Source of the DNA: Xanthomonas cassavae CFBP 4642
GTDB taxonomy: Bacteria > Pseudomonadota > Gammaproteobacteria > Xanthomonadales > Xanthomonadaceae
Length of the DNA stretch: 10,219 bases
Assembly: GCF_000454545.1 (NCBI RefSeq)
Contig: NZ_CM002139.1
Coordinates: 316,010 to 326,228 of the forward strand
Reading direction: 5' to 3'
The position numbers were made by a program, and so were the translations under genes. Position 1 is the first letter of the stretch; every line of letters starts with the position of its first letter. The notes beneath the pieces are model-generated. The model saw nothing but the letters and a program-made list of their open reading frames with translations, was not told the DNA's origin and ran no database searches. Shown here one piece after another: positions 1 to 6,854 of this stretch.

Positions 1-34
1 GATCGGCCGCCATCGCCAATGTCTGCTGTTTCAT
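1..34 (-). CDS. IS5-family transposase, N-terminal end (runs off the window)
   Basis: The minus strand reads MKQQTLAMAAD from an ATG at 34-32 to the window edge. From memory this is the characteristic beginning of IS5-family (IS1478-like) transposases of Xanthomonas, which usually continue for several hundred residues. Only 11 codons are visible, so no catalytic residue can be checked. The ATG overlaps the stop codon of the upstream dehydrogenase reading frame (ATGA). The element's end must therefore lie inside what was once the dehydrogenase gene, somewhere near 85-95. Family assignment rests on a short match and on the abrupt loss of SDR similarity next to it. Confidence 0.6.
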   Translation of the reverse strand, partial: MKQQTLAMAAD

Positions 35-714
35 CGGTCGTTCCGATTTGAAGGAAGGGGCATATTTTCTCCGATAGGGACCGACTTGATCAGCGTTGCC
101 TTAGACAAGCGCTCGATCAACTCCGGCGGTTTGCCGTCCAGGAACAGCGCCGTGGCGGTGGGGCCGGGCGCCACCGCGTTGACGGTGATCGTGCGGCCAT
201 GCAACTCCTTGGACAGGATCGCCGTCAGCGTTTCCACCGCCGCCTTGGTGGCCGCGTACACGCCGTAGGTTTCCAGCTTCAGGCCCACCACGCTGGTGGA
301 GAGGTTGACGATGCGGCCGCCATCGCGCAGCCGCCGTGCGGCCTGGCGCAGTGTGTTGAAGGTGCCTTTCAAATTGATCGCGATGTGCTTGTCGAACAAC
401 GCGTCGTCGCTGTCGGCCAGCGTGGCCAGCTGCATGATGCCGGCGTTGTTGACCAGCACATCCACACCGCCGAAAGCGGACTCTGCTTCTGCGAACAATC
501 GCTCCACCGCCGCCGGGTCGCCGACATCGGCCTGCACGCTGCGGGCACGGCCGCCGGCCGCTTCGATACTGCGCACCAGCTGATCGGCCTCATCCGCATG
601 GCCGGCGTAATTGAGCACCACCGCAAAGCCATCGCCGGCCAGGCGCTGCGCGATCGCCGCGCCGATACCACGCGAGGCGCCGGTCACCAAGGCAACCTTG
701 TGCTGCTGAGTCAT
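31..714 (-). CDS. SDR-family oxidoreductase, C-terminus truncated by an IS insertion
   Basis: This is a classical short-chain dehydrogenase/reductase of the 3-oxoacyl-ACP reductase (FabG)-like type, an NAD(P)H-dependent cytosolic enzyme. The TGASRGIG nucleotide-binding motif is at residues 11-18, NNAG at 89-92, a candidate catalytic Ser around 141 and YAATK (Tyr153, Lys157) at 153-157. The start at 714 has a purine-rich GGAAGAG site upstream. Homologues are about 245-250 residues and end with a helix and strand that complete the fold and tetramer contacts. Here similarity stops near residue 207 and the last ~20 residues (IKSVPIGENMPLPSNRNDR) look like IS end sequence read through. The active site is present but the protein is probably unstable or inactive. 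It is divergent from a LysR-type regulator gene, a common pairing in which the regulator controls the dehydrogenase. The substrate cannot be inferred. Confidence 0.85.
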   Translation of the reverse strand: MTQQHKVALVTGASRGIGAAIAQRLAGDGFAVVLNYAGHADEADQLVRSIEAAGGRARSVQADVGDPAAVERLFAEAESAFGGVDVLVNNAGIMQLATLADSDDALFDKHIAINLKGTFNTLRQAARRLRDGGRIVNLSTSVVGLKLETYGVYAATKAAVETLTAILSKELHGRTITVNAVAPGPTATALFLDGKPPELIERLSKATLIKSVPIGENMPLPSNRNDR

Positions 715-839
715 GGATCTCTTCCGTCTATGCCGCGGGCTGCGGCGTTGCGGAAACTATCCAACGCAATGACACGACCATCATCACACTGGAATGCACA
801 GCACTGTTTCCAGCACCCGAACAGTGGGCAAGGAGTGCC
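715..839. promoter_or_regulatory. Divergent intergenic region between SDR and LysR-type genes
   Basis: This 125-bp gap separates divergently oriented start codons and must have held both promoters and, by analogy with other LysR/target pairs, the LysR operator. The LysR-side ribosome-binding site AAGGAG lies just before the ATG at 840. I could not pick a convincing -35/-10 pair or a unique T-N11-A operator by eye. Confidence 0.4.
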
Positions 840-1692
840 ATGGATCGGTTCGCTGCCATGCGCTTGTTCGTGCGCATCGTGGAGCGGCGCAGCTTCACTG
901 CCGCCGCCAAGGTCATCGCCGAGATGGAAGCGCGGTTGGGCGTGCGCCTGCTACAGCGCACCACGCGCGTGGTGCGACCCACGCTCGATGGCGAGCTCTT
1001 CCATCAACGCTGCCTGCGCCTCCTCGACGACATCGACGATGCTGAAGGCGGCTTTCGCGGCGTAGCGCCCAAGGGGCTGCTGCGGGTGGAGGTGCAGGGG
1101 ACGCTGGCGGCACTTCTTGCTGCCCGGGTTGCCGGCGTTCTTTGCGCACTACCCACAGATTCAGCTGGTGATGAGCGAAAGCGACCGCTGGGTGGATCTG
1201 GTGGAAGAGGGCATCGACTGCGTGCTGCGCTATGGCCCGCTGCGCGACAGCGAACTGGTCGCACGCCGCGTGGCCATGCTCGAACGCCTCACCACCTGCG
1301 CCACGCCTGAGTACCTGCAGCGTTTTGGCACGCCCACGCAGCTTGATGCGCTGCACGCGCATCGCATGGTTGGCCTGCGCTTCATCAGCACTGGCGTGGT
1401 CACCCCATTGGAGTTTCAGACCGCACACGGCCTGCGCACCATCTCCGCACCCAGCCTGCTCAGCGTCACCGGCACCGAGAGTTATCTGGCCGGCATCCGC
1501 CTGGGCCTGGGCATTGCACAGGTGCCGCGCTTCCATGTAGCGCAGGACCTGCAGCACGGCACGTTGGTGGAAATCCTGCGCGAGACACCGCCGCCGTCCA
1601 ATCCGGTATCGCTGCTGTATTCCCATGCCCGCCAACTGTCGCCACGGGTGCGCGTGTTCCTGGACTGGGCGGCGGCGAATTCGCCAGGCATG
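840..1692 (+). pseudogene. LysR-type transcriptional regulator, degraded
   Basis: The gene begins with ATG at 840 after a good AAGGAG site and encodes a typical LysR N-terminus (MDRFAAMRLFVRIVE...). Three lesions are visible. First, about 11 residues are missing between AAAK and VIAEMEARLGV, where the turn and recognition helix of the winged HTH should be. Second, similarity switches frame at about 1109/1110, consistent with a 2-nt deletion: TLA is followed in the new frame by the HFLLPGLPAFF-type start of the effector-binding domain. Third, the second frame has no stop near the expected end and reads into meaningless Arg/Pro-rich sequence until 2142. The effector-binding part (about 1111-1690) is otherwise well preserved, including SESDRWVDLVEEGIDCVLRY. 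Combined length plus the missing residues is close to the usual ~300 aa. It probably once regulated the divergent SDR gene. The end coordinate is approximate. Confidence 0.88.
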
Positions 1693-1910
1693 CGGGTGGG
1701 GCGCAGCCGCTCGGGTAGGCGCCGTCAGTGCGCGGCGCGGCGCAACCATGGCCGCCATCGCCTGATTGATCCGCCACGCAAGCGCCCACGCGTGCCACGC
1801 GCGCTGCCACCACCTGTAACGCCAGCACGTCGCGGCCAGCCGCCGTCAACCGCTGTGCACGGCAAGCCGATGCACTGCAGGCGGCGACGCTACCGGGCTG
1901 CGCGACGACC

Positions 1911-3041
1911 TCATCGCAGGGGGGCCGCGCCGGCATTCGTCCCTGCCCACTCCGGCACCCGCAGCCCCATGCTGTGGGCAGGCAAACGCGCCTGTGCCGG
2001 TGCGCGCCGCTGCACCCACATATCGCCCATCATCCGGTCCAGCCCACGCTCCAGGCCGGTGACCATGCCCGCGCCGGGGGTGAAGGTGAGTTCGCCGAAG
2101 TACACCTTCCCCTGCTGGATGTACCAATCCACCCGCACGTAATCGAAGTCGCTGGCCAGCAGCTTGCTCAGCTCCAGCGCCTGTTCCAGCAATGCGGGCG
2201 TGCACGGCGGCGAGCGGCCGTCATCGCGGATGCGGTGGAAGGGCGTGTGCAGGTTGTCCACAAAAAAAGTCATCGACAGCTTCGGCGTATCGAAGCGGCC
2301 GTAGATCACCTGCAGCACATAGCGAAAACTGCCATCGGGCTGGCGGAACATGTGGAACTTGTAATCCACCGGCACCTGTTGCGCGTCGCCGATGTACTGC
2401 TCCACCAGGATGCGTGGCGGGATGGCGTGGTAGTGGATCTCGCTTTCCATGTCGGAGAAATCGGTGCGCAGCCACTGCCCGCAGCGCGCAATGAGGCGTT
2501 GCCGCTGCACCGCATCCGGCTCCTCGCGCACCACCTCCACCATGCCCGCGCCGTGATTGGCCTTGATCACCGTCTGCCGCCACTGCGGCAGGCCGAGCAG
2601 ATCGTCCGGGTTGGCGGTGTCCAGCAGCATCGGGATCAGGTGCGCGGTGCCGATCCTGGCCGCCACGTACGGCCGCACCGCCACCTTGTCGGCCAGGCGC
2701 TGATACACCGGGTAATCGCCGTGCACGCATTTGCGGTACAGCACCTTCTCGTTGAAGCAGGCCGGCGTGTACAGCCTGGGTAGCCGCCCGAACGTGTTCA
2801 AGAAATACAGCCGGTCCTGGTGCCGCCAGGGCAGGGTCCTTACCAGCCGGCGCGCACCCTTGCGCAGCAGGCGCTTGAGGGTGGGGCTATCTGGCCGGGG
2901 CGCGGCGGTTGCCAGCGCGGGCTGCATGCGGGCCGCATCCGTTGGCGCTGCCCGCCAGGGGAACAACGCCGTCCAGCCACGGCTCATGGCATCGCGCGGG
3001 CCCACCGGCTGCGTGGGCAGCCCCATCCAGTTGTCGGTCAT
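1911..3041 (-). CDS. TupA-like ATP-grasp family protein
   Basis: The 376-aa product matches the TupA-like ATP-grasp family, found in teichuronic acid, capsule and other surface-polysaccharide loci and thought to form ATP-dependent carboxylate-amine type bonds. Visible family blocks are FNEKVLYRK (96-104), LADKVAVRPYV (116-126) before HLIPMLL, the VIKANHGAGM nucleotide-binding segment (158-167), RILVEQYI (210-217), DYKFHMF (226-232), and the near-terminal DFDYVRVDWY (298-307) with GKVYFGELTFTPGAGM (311-326), which carries the acidic metal/ATP ligands. The first ~55 residues are not conserved in the family and are Ala/Pro/Arg-rich, and residues after ~345 are also poorly conserved. The start at 3041 is supported by GAGG about 8 nt upstream; a later start near residue 40-55 is conceivable. 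It appears intact and stands alone, with no other polysaccharide gene in view, so its pathway is unknown. Confidence 0.8.
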   Translation of the reverse strand: MTDNWMGLPTQPVGPRDAMSRGWTALFPWRAAPTDAARMQPALATAAPRPDSPTLKRLLRKGARRLVRTLPWRHQDRLYFLNTFGRLPRLYTPACFNEKVLYRKCVHGDYPVYQRLADKVAVRPYVAARIGTAHLIPMLLDTANPDDLLGLPQWRQTVIKANHGAGMVEVVREEPDAVQRQRLIARCGQWLRTDFSDMESEIHYHAIPPRILVEQYIGDAQQVPVDYKFHMFRQPDGSFRYVLQVIYGRFDTPKLSMTFFVDNLHTPFHRIRDDGRSPPCTPALLEQALELSKLLASDFDYVRVDWYIQQGKVYFGELTFTPGAGMVTGLERGLDRMMGDMWVQRRAPAQARLPAHSMGLRVPEWAGTNAGAAPLR

Positions 3042-3074
3042 GACAGATCCCTCATCCGTTAAAAAGTGTGTTTT

Positions 3075-3096
3075 TCGTCACGCTTAAATGTGACGA
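3075..3096. promoter_or_regulatory. Perfect 7-bp inverted repeat upstream of the TupA-like gene
   Basis: TCGTCAC and GTGACGA flank an 8-bp AT-rich spacer (GCTTAAAT), 34 bp upstream of the ATP-grasp start codon. Size and position suit a dimeric repressor or activator operator. No specific regulator is assigned; the half-sites face the opposite way from a CRP/Clp site (TGTGA-N6-TCACA). Confidence 0.35.
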
Positions 3097-3118
3097 GCGG
3101 CGCGCTATACGGAAAAGG

Positions 3119-3144
3119 TGAGACGAGAGTTGCAAAACGTCTCA
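3119..3144. repeat. Second perfect 7-bp inverted repeat
   Basis: TGAGACG at 3119-3125 and CGTCTCA at 3138-3144 are exact reverse complements with a 12-bp spacer. It lies 22 bp beyond the first inverted repeat, in the same upstream region. It could be a second operator, a hairpin, or chance. Confidence 0.3.
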
Positions 3145-3500
3145 ACCCGCCTGATTGCGCAAAGAATCCAGTGTTTTGGGCCTTAAAAAACGCTGGCGCA
3201 GACCGGCAACCGGCCGCGACTGTGCTGTGGCGCGAGAGGCAATGGCAGGGCCCGGATCGATGGCCCGCCAGCTCGGCCAACGCAGGCCGAAATCGGCAGG
3301 CCAAGCCATTCACTGGCGCACGGATGTGCAGGCCGCGCGGGCATGGAGGTGGTGGCTGCCGCAGCCAGGCGCGGCGCCCACGCGGGCCGCGCAGGCCAGG
3401 CACTGCCGTGGGCCTGACGCAGCAGCGGGCCGCATCCTACGCCGCCCGCGCATGGCCGGCGTACGCTACGCCCAACCCCGGCGACAGAGACGCTTCGCCC
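3145..3500. other. Intergenic stretch with no recognisable gene
   Basis: About 350 bp of mostly GC-rich sequence. Open frames cross it on both strands, but their products are Arg/Ala/Pro-rich with no motif and no plausible ribosome-binding site, as expected from GC-rich non-coding DNA. The right end presumably contained the promoter of the decayed glutathione S-transferase gene that starts at 3501. I see no RNA gene or repeat here. Confidence 0.5.
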
Positions 3501-3684
3501 ATGACGATCACCGTCACCGCCTTCGAACGCTCGCCCGACGGCGGCAGGGGCCTGGCCAGCGACACCCGCGTGCGCCTGGGTATTGGAAGAAGTGGGCCAG
3601 CCCTGCATGGTGCGCTTGCTGCCGTTCGCCGCGCTCAGGGAACCGGCGCATCTGGCGCTGCACCTGTTCGGCTAGATCCCTACC
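3501..3684 (+). pseudogene. Glutathione S-transferase N-terminal remnant
   Basis: The first 25 codons from ATG 3501 (MTITVTAFERSPD... to RVR) match the start of a glutathione S-transferase subfamily common in proteobacteria. An extra base at about 3576 shifts the frame. From 3577 the next frame continues the family sequence: WVLEEVGQP, then VRLLPF and REPAHLALHLFG. A TAG at 3673-3675 replaces the Gln codon expected in the FGQIPT motif, whose IPT survives at 3676-3684. After that the similarity ends, so the rest of the thioredoxin fold and the whole helical domain (roughly 150-200 residues) are missing. The break lies 15 bp from the 3' end of the convergent quinone oxidoreductase gene, so a deletion probably joined the two. 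It cannot encode a functional enzyme. Confidence 0.85.
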
Positions 3685-3699
3685 GCGCTGCAGTCTGTT

Positions 3700-4317
3700 T
3701 CAGCCACGCCTGCCCGCAGCCGATGCGTGTGCTGCGAACATACGCGCACCGATGGCGCGCGCTATTTCAAAGTGCGCTTGCGGAAAGTCCGCATCCGGGA
3801 CCGTCAGCAGCTCTGAGGTACGTAACTGCGCGCCGCAGAAGTCGAAGATGCCGTGGTTGATTTGCGTCTTCATCGCACCGAAGTAGCCGTGCCGCGCGTA
3901 GGTGCGCTCGTCTGCACCGCCAATGGCCAGCAGGTGCACGTCCAGATGCTGCAGCTTTTTCATGATCTTGCCGTCGGCACTTTCTTCGAACGCCCAGCCC
4001 AGCGTAAACACCCGGTCGATCCAGCCCTTGAGCAGCGCCGGAAACGCCCACCAGTAGATCGGGAACACCAGCACCAGCGCATCGGCACGGTCCAGCCGCG
4101 CGTGCTCGGCCGCCACATCCGGCGGCGCTGCAGCCTGCTGCTGAAACAGCGCGACATCGGCCTGGGTAAAGCGCGGGTCAAAGCCTTCCTGCGCCAGGTC
4201 GGCCAGCTCGACCGTGTGGCCGCCGCCGGCCGCCTCCAGCCCCGCGCTCACCTGAGCGGCAATGGCGTGCGTCAGCGAGCGCGGCTCCGGGTGCGCAACG
4301 ACAATCAAGGCATGCAT
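3700..4317 (-). CDS. NAD(P)H:quinone oxidoreductase-like flavodoxin-fold protein
   Basis: The 205-aa protein has a flavodoxin_2 (NQO1/MdaB/KefF-like) fold. These FMN- or FAD-binding cytosolic enzymes carry out two-electron reduction of quinones and related electrophiles. It begins MHALIVVAHPEPRSLTHAIA, the beta1 strand and flavin phosphate-binding loop. The hallmark segment LVFPIYWWAFPALLKGWIDR is at residues 83-102, followed by VFTLGWAFE (103-111), LLAIGGADE (129-137) and the YARHGYFG loop (140-147). Length is normal and the end looks complete. The ATG at 4317 has only a weak ribosome-binding site, and no better in-frame start fits the family. The gene is convergent with a dead glutathione S-transferase, another detoxification enzyme, which may reflect a former stress cluster. 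Exact substrate is not readable. Confidence 0.85.
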   Translation of the reverse strand: MHALIVVAHPEPRSLTHAIAAQVSAGLEAAGGGHTVELADLAQEGFDPRFTQADVALFQQQAAAPPDVAAEHARLDRADALVLVFPIYWWAFPALLKGWIDRVFTLGWAFEESADGKIMKKLQHLDVHLLAIGGADERTYARHGYFGAMKTQINHGIFDFCGAQLRTSELLTVPDADFPQAHFEIARAIGARMFAAHASAAGRRG

Positions 4318-4515
4318 GGAACAGTGGCGTCAAGAAGGGGAAGAAAGGTCGAGGCGTTGCGGCAAGCCACAAACCTTGGCGTGATGCGGTTTCTGTCAGC
4401 GTGATGAGCGCACACATGTGGAAAGGGGGCGCAGCAGCATTGCAAGTTGGCGCTACAGTGCTGCTAGCATGACTCAGCAGGCACGAAGCCTGCCTTTTCG
4501 ACAATGGAGTGAAGT

Positions 4516-4983
4516 ATGAAGGTGATGCACAAAACTGTCTTCGGCCTTGCATTAGTGCTTGGGACTTCGGGAAACGGGAGTCTGTACGCGAAGGAGATCA
4601 GTAACCCCGGTAACGTCAATTCTGTCGTAACCACAACACGGGTTTATGATGGTAGTGGCGACTTGGATCGTATAGCTGCGTCTATCAAAAAGGCCTCTCC
4701 TGGCAACGCGCCGATGATGCCTCTTCGTAAGGTAACCGCCATTAGGACCGTCAAGTCATCCGGTCTGGTTAGCACGCAAGCCTTGGGTGATCCGCCTGTC
4801 GACCTCCCGTCAAGCGGTATCCCCGGGGAGAAGCGGTCGTATCGGAACGAATATCCGTCAGGCTCCTTTGAGAGCTGGACATACGAATGGGTTTCCGGCT
4901 CCAACATCGCTGGCTGGGTACTACGCGACTATCAGTTTCATAGCAGTGGAAAGGATGAGTTTCCCCCGACACCCCCCTTCTGA
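4516..4983 (+). CDS. Small exported protein of unknown function
   Basis: A 155-aa protein of a family I do not recognise. The ATG at 4516 is preceded by GGAGTGAAGT, a convincing ribosome-binding site. Residues 1-25 form a Sec-type signal peptide: basic MKVMHK, a hydrophobic FGLALVLGT core and probable cleavage after SLYA. The mature part is polar, lacks Cys and transmembrane segments, and ends in a Trp/Tyr-rich block (ESWTYEWVSGSNIAGWVLRDY) and a PPTPPF tail. This suggests a periplasmic or secreted protein of about 130 residues. Base composition is visibly lower in GC than the flanking oxidoreductase gene, and the gene lies about 60 bp from IS debris, so it was probably acquired horizontally. 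The reading frame is intact. Confidence 0.7.
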   Translation: MKVMHKTVFGLALVLGTSGNGSLYAKEISNPGNVNSVVTTTRVYDGSGDLDRIAASIKKASPGNAPMMPLRKVTAIRTVKSSGLVSTQALGDPPVDLPSSGIPGEKRSYRNEYPSGSFESWTYEWVSGSNIAGWVLRDYQFHSSGKDEFPPTPPF

Positions 4984-5011
4984 TTTCTATACGCCTGATT
5001 CGACTCAAGGG

Positions 5012-5039
5012 CACCCCCCCTATAAAGCGTGGGTGTTTT
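5012..5039 (+). terminator. Weak terminator-like hairpin
   Basis: CACCC (5012-5016) can pair with GGGTG (5031-5035) around a 14-nt loop, followed by TTTT. It is 29 bp past the stop of the exported-protein gene, where a terminator would be expected. The five-pair stem and short T-run make this a low-confidence call. Confidence 0.25.
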
Positions 5040-5080
5040 CTGTCCTGGTAAAGTTTTAGTGGATACGGAGACAGGGAATT

Positions 5081-5555
5081 TCAGGCGATGGCTTTCTCGT
5101 CGGCGGGAGATCGATAGCCGAGGGTGGGGTGCAGCCGGTGGGTGTTGTAGAAGGCGACGATGTAATGGGCGATGTCGGCGATAGCCTGGGCGGGGTTGGC
5201 ATAGCGCCGTTGCCAGACCCGTTCCATTTTCAGGTTCAGGAAGAAGCGCTCTATCACCGCGTTGTCCCACCAATTTCCTTTGCGGCTCATGCTAGCCACC
5301 AGCAAGTACCTAACCAACAGACTGCGGTGGGCTCGACTGGCGTATTGATTGCCGTGATCGGTATGCACGATCAGCCCGAGCTTGGGCTGACGCAGGGCGA
5401 TGGCCACCTGCAGGGCAGTGCACACCAGCTCGGCTGGCATGGTCGGGGTCACCGCCCAGCCCACCACTTTGCGCGAGTACAGGTCCAGGCGGCGGCCAAA
5501 TACAGCCAGCCGCGTTCGGTGCGAATGGAATAACTGGGTCAGGTCGTTAGGTGTC
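5081..5555 (-). pseudogene. IS3-family transposase OrfB, 3' fragment
   Basis: The C-terminal half of an IS3-family DDE transposase is clear: DLYSRKVVGWA, HTDHGNQYASRAHR with the second catalytic Asp, NWWDNAVIERFF with the catalytic Glu, LKMERVW, and the terminal YNTHRLHPTLGYRSPADE. The upstream part is damaged. ERGWLYLAA, which should directly precede the DLYSRK segment, is encoded in a different frame, so about one base has been lost near 5488-5492. The ~100-150 residues that should come before it, and all of orfA, are absent. It is a dead fragment abutting the IS4 remnant. Confidence 0.85.
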
Positions 5556-5563
5556 CCCACGTT

Positions 5564-6361
5564 TTACAGCACCAATGTCATCTGCTCACGCACTGCGTCA
5601 GGCAGTGTGCGCAAGCGATCTAGCCAGCGTGAGACCGGTTCCATGGGCCAGCGCCTGACCAGCGCCTCGCGGCCGACGCGCAGTGTCGAGTAGAGCTTGC
5701 GTGTGCTGCTGCGTGGCGATAGCCACTGGGCGACACCGGTGGCTTCGCAGCCCAGTCCTGCCAGCCAACTGGCGAAGGTGGCCAGCGTGTTGAGCAACAA
5801 CAGGATCTGCAACCGCTCACCGCGTCGGGTCAGGCTGTCTTCCATCGCCTGGCCATAGCGATGCGACTTCAGATCACGGAATGCCAGCTCGATCTGCATC
5901 CGTCGTGCGTAACCAGGCACGGCTTGCGGTTTGACCTGCGTGCGTCCGCGCAGACGCCCGACCCAATCCCAGCCCATCGCCGACACCGCGCGAAACCATG
6001 GCGTGCGGAATCCGGCGTCCGTGACCAGGGTCGGGCGCACATCGTCTGGAATCAGTGCGCGCAGTTGCTGCAGAAAACGCTTCTCTGCGCTGGGCGAACC
6101 CTGCTGTTTCCCAGCAACCACCATGTCCAGCAAGGTGAGCGTGCGCCCACCGATCGGCACGGCGGCGCGCAGCAGGCACCACGACTTATCCGGCTTCAAA
6201 TCGCTCCAGTCGATGACGATCACCGGCTGCGCCCCGCGCAACAGCCAATGCGCCACGTTCCGCTCGATCACGGATCGCTCGGCGTACAACCTGCGATTGC
6301 ACAGCAGGCGGTCGCATGCCTTGAGGGGTGCACGTACCCGCGTCGCGCCGGGCCAGGCGCG
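5564..6361 (-). pseudogene. IS4-family transposase, N-terminally truncated and internally deleted
   Basis: In the numbering of the open chimeric frame (which starts at 6775), residues ~140-403 match IS4-family DDE transposases: PVIVIDWSDL (first Asp, 189), LVTDAGFRTPWF (second Asp, 253), and RMQIELAFRDLKSHRYG (Glu296, within the YREK region), followed by the family's usual C-terminal helices. The N-terminal ~50-60 residues are missing; similarity starts near LKACDRLLCNRRL. Between GRTQVKP (277-283) and YARRMQ (289-294) family members normally carry many more residues, so an in-frame deletion of perhaps 80-90 codons is likely near 5908-5928. The frame stays open into the preceding exported-protein fragment, giving one fusion ORF. 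The enzyme is almost certainly inactive. Confidence 0.78.
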
Positions 6362-6730
6362 CCCGCCCACGCAGGCATAGCCCAGCTGCTTGGCTTCTGC
6401 AGTGCCAAGCTCCGGTAAGGCAATGATGGAATCCGACGGAGCAGGGCGCCCCTGACGCTGTGCTTCATTGCGCAGCATCATGTTCTCGACGCCTTGGCAG
6501 TAACGCACCATGCCCGGATGCGGGTGCGCGCGGTATTGCTCGCAGTTGAAGGGCGTGGTATCGCGCGCCATCGAGTTATACGGCTGCCGTGCTGGCGCGA
6601 TGTGCTTGTTCGTTGCGGTGCCGGTGGCAGAACGCATGCTTTGTGCATCCGCCGGCTGCATGCACGCGGCTGCGCACAACACTGACGTTGCCAGTACGAT
6701 GCATCGCGCGGTGATGGTGATCCTGTCCAT
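6361..6730 (-). pseudogene. Exported protein, 5' fragment fused to IS4 transposase
   Basis: The best start is the ATG at 6730 (MDRITITARCIVLATS), directly after GGGGGAA; an upstream ATG at 6775 lacks such a site. Residues 1-30 are a signal peptide with basic start, hydrophobic core and probable cleavage after PADAQ; an AAAC at the core is only a poor lipobox. The mature part has two Cys and a conserved-looking block (NCEQYRAHPHPGMVRYC, then IIALPELGTAEAKQLGYACVGG). I recall similar small periplasmic hypothetical proteins in Xanthomonas but cannot name a function. At about residue 123 the sequence switches abruptly to IS4 transposase, and the original C-terminus is not found within the window. 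If expressed, the product would be an exported chimera. Confidence 0.6.
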
Positions 6731-6854
6731 GGTGTTCCCCCTGTACGCACTGATCCTAGCCCACGCGTTGCGCACGCGGGTGGATCAGTCCGCTTGGTAG
6801 GTACCGCACACTGGATGGATCAACCGGCGCCTTGCGTGCATTGAAGAAAACGCA

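Larger units (their letters stand above)
5041..6361 (-). mobile_element. Back-to-back IS3- and IS4-family remnants
   Basis: Two incomplete insertion sequences of different families abut here, both with transposase genes on the minus strand. The IS3 part runs from a possible terminal repeat at 5041 (TGTCCTGGTAAAGTTTTAG, beginning with the TG typical of IS3 ends) to a break near 5545-5560. The IS4 part continues to a break near 6361, where it is joined to a chromosomal gene fragment. Neither has two recognisable ends, so neither could transpose alone. The boundaries at 5545-5560 and 6361 are estimates from where protein similarity changes. Confidence 0.7.

Noticed and set aside
199..1065. Long plus-strand frame across the SDR gene and LysR start
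   Set aside because: It lies antisense to a clear SDR and out of frame with LysR; the product is His/Arg/Ala-rich without motifs, a typical GC-rich shadow.
913..1758. 281-codon minus-strand frame opposite the LysR gene
   Set aside because: No motif or credible start site; the opposite strand carries recognisable LysR sequence in two frames.
1974..2783. 269-codon plus-strand frame opposite the TupA-like gene
   Set aside because: The minus-strand product matches the ATP-grasp family throughout; the plus-strand translation is a low-complexity His/Gln/Arg shadow.
3066..3886. Two long overlapping plus-strand frames between the TupA-like gene and the quinone reductase
   Set aside because: They run through the GST relic in mixed frames and have no family signature or ribosome-binding site; only the GST pieces at 3501-3684 are supportable.
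5861..6418. Plus-strand frame opposite the IS4 transposase
   Set aside because: Antisense shadow of a recognisable DDE transposase.
6731..6775. Upstream ATG at 6775 and a resulting 403-aa protein
   Set aside because: No ribosome-binding site there, and the signal peptide is only correctly placed from the ATG at 6730, which follows GGGGGAA.
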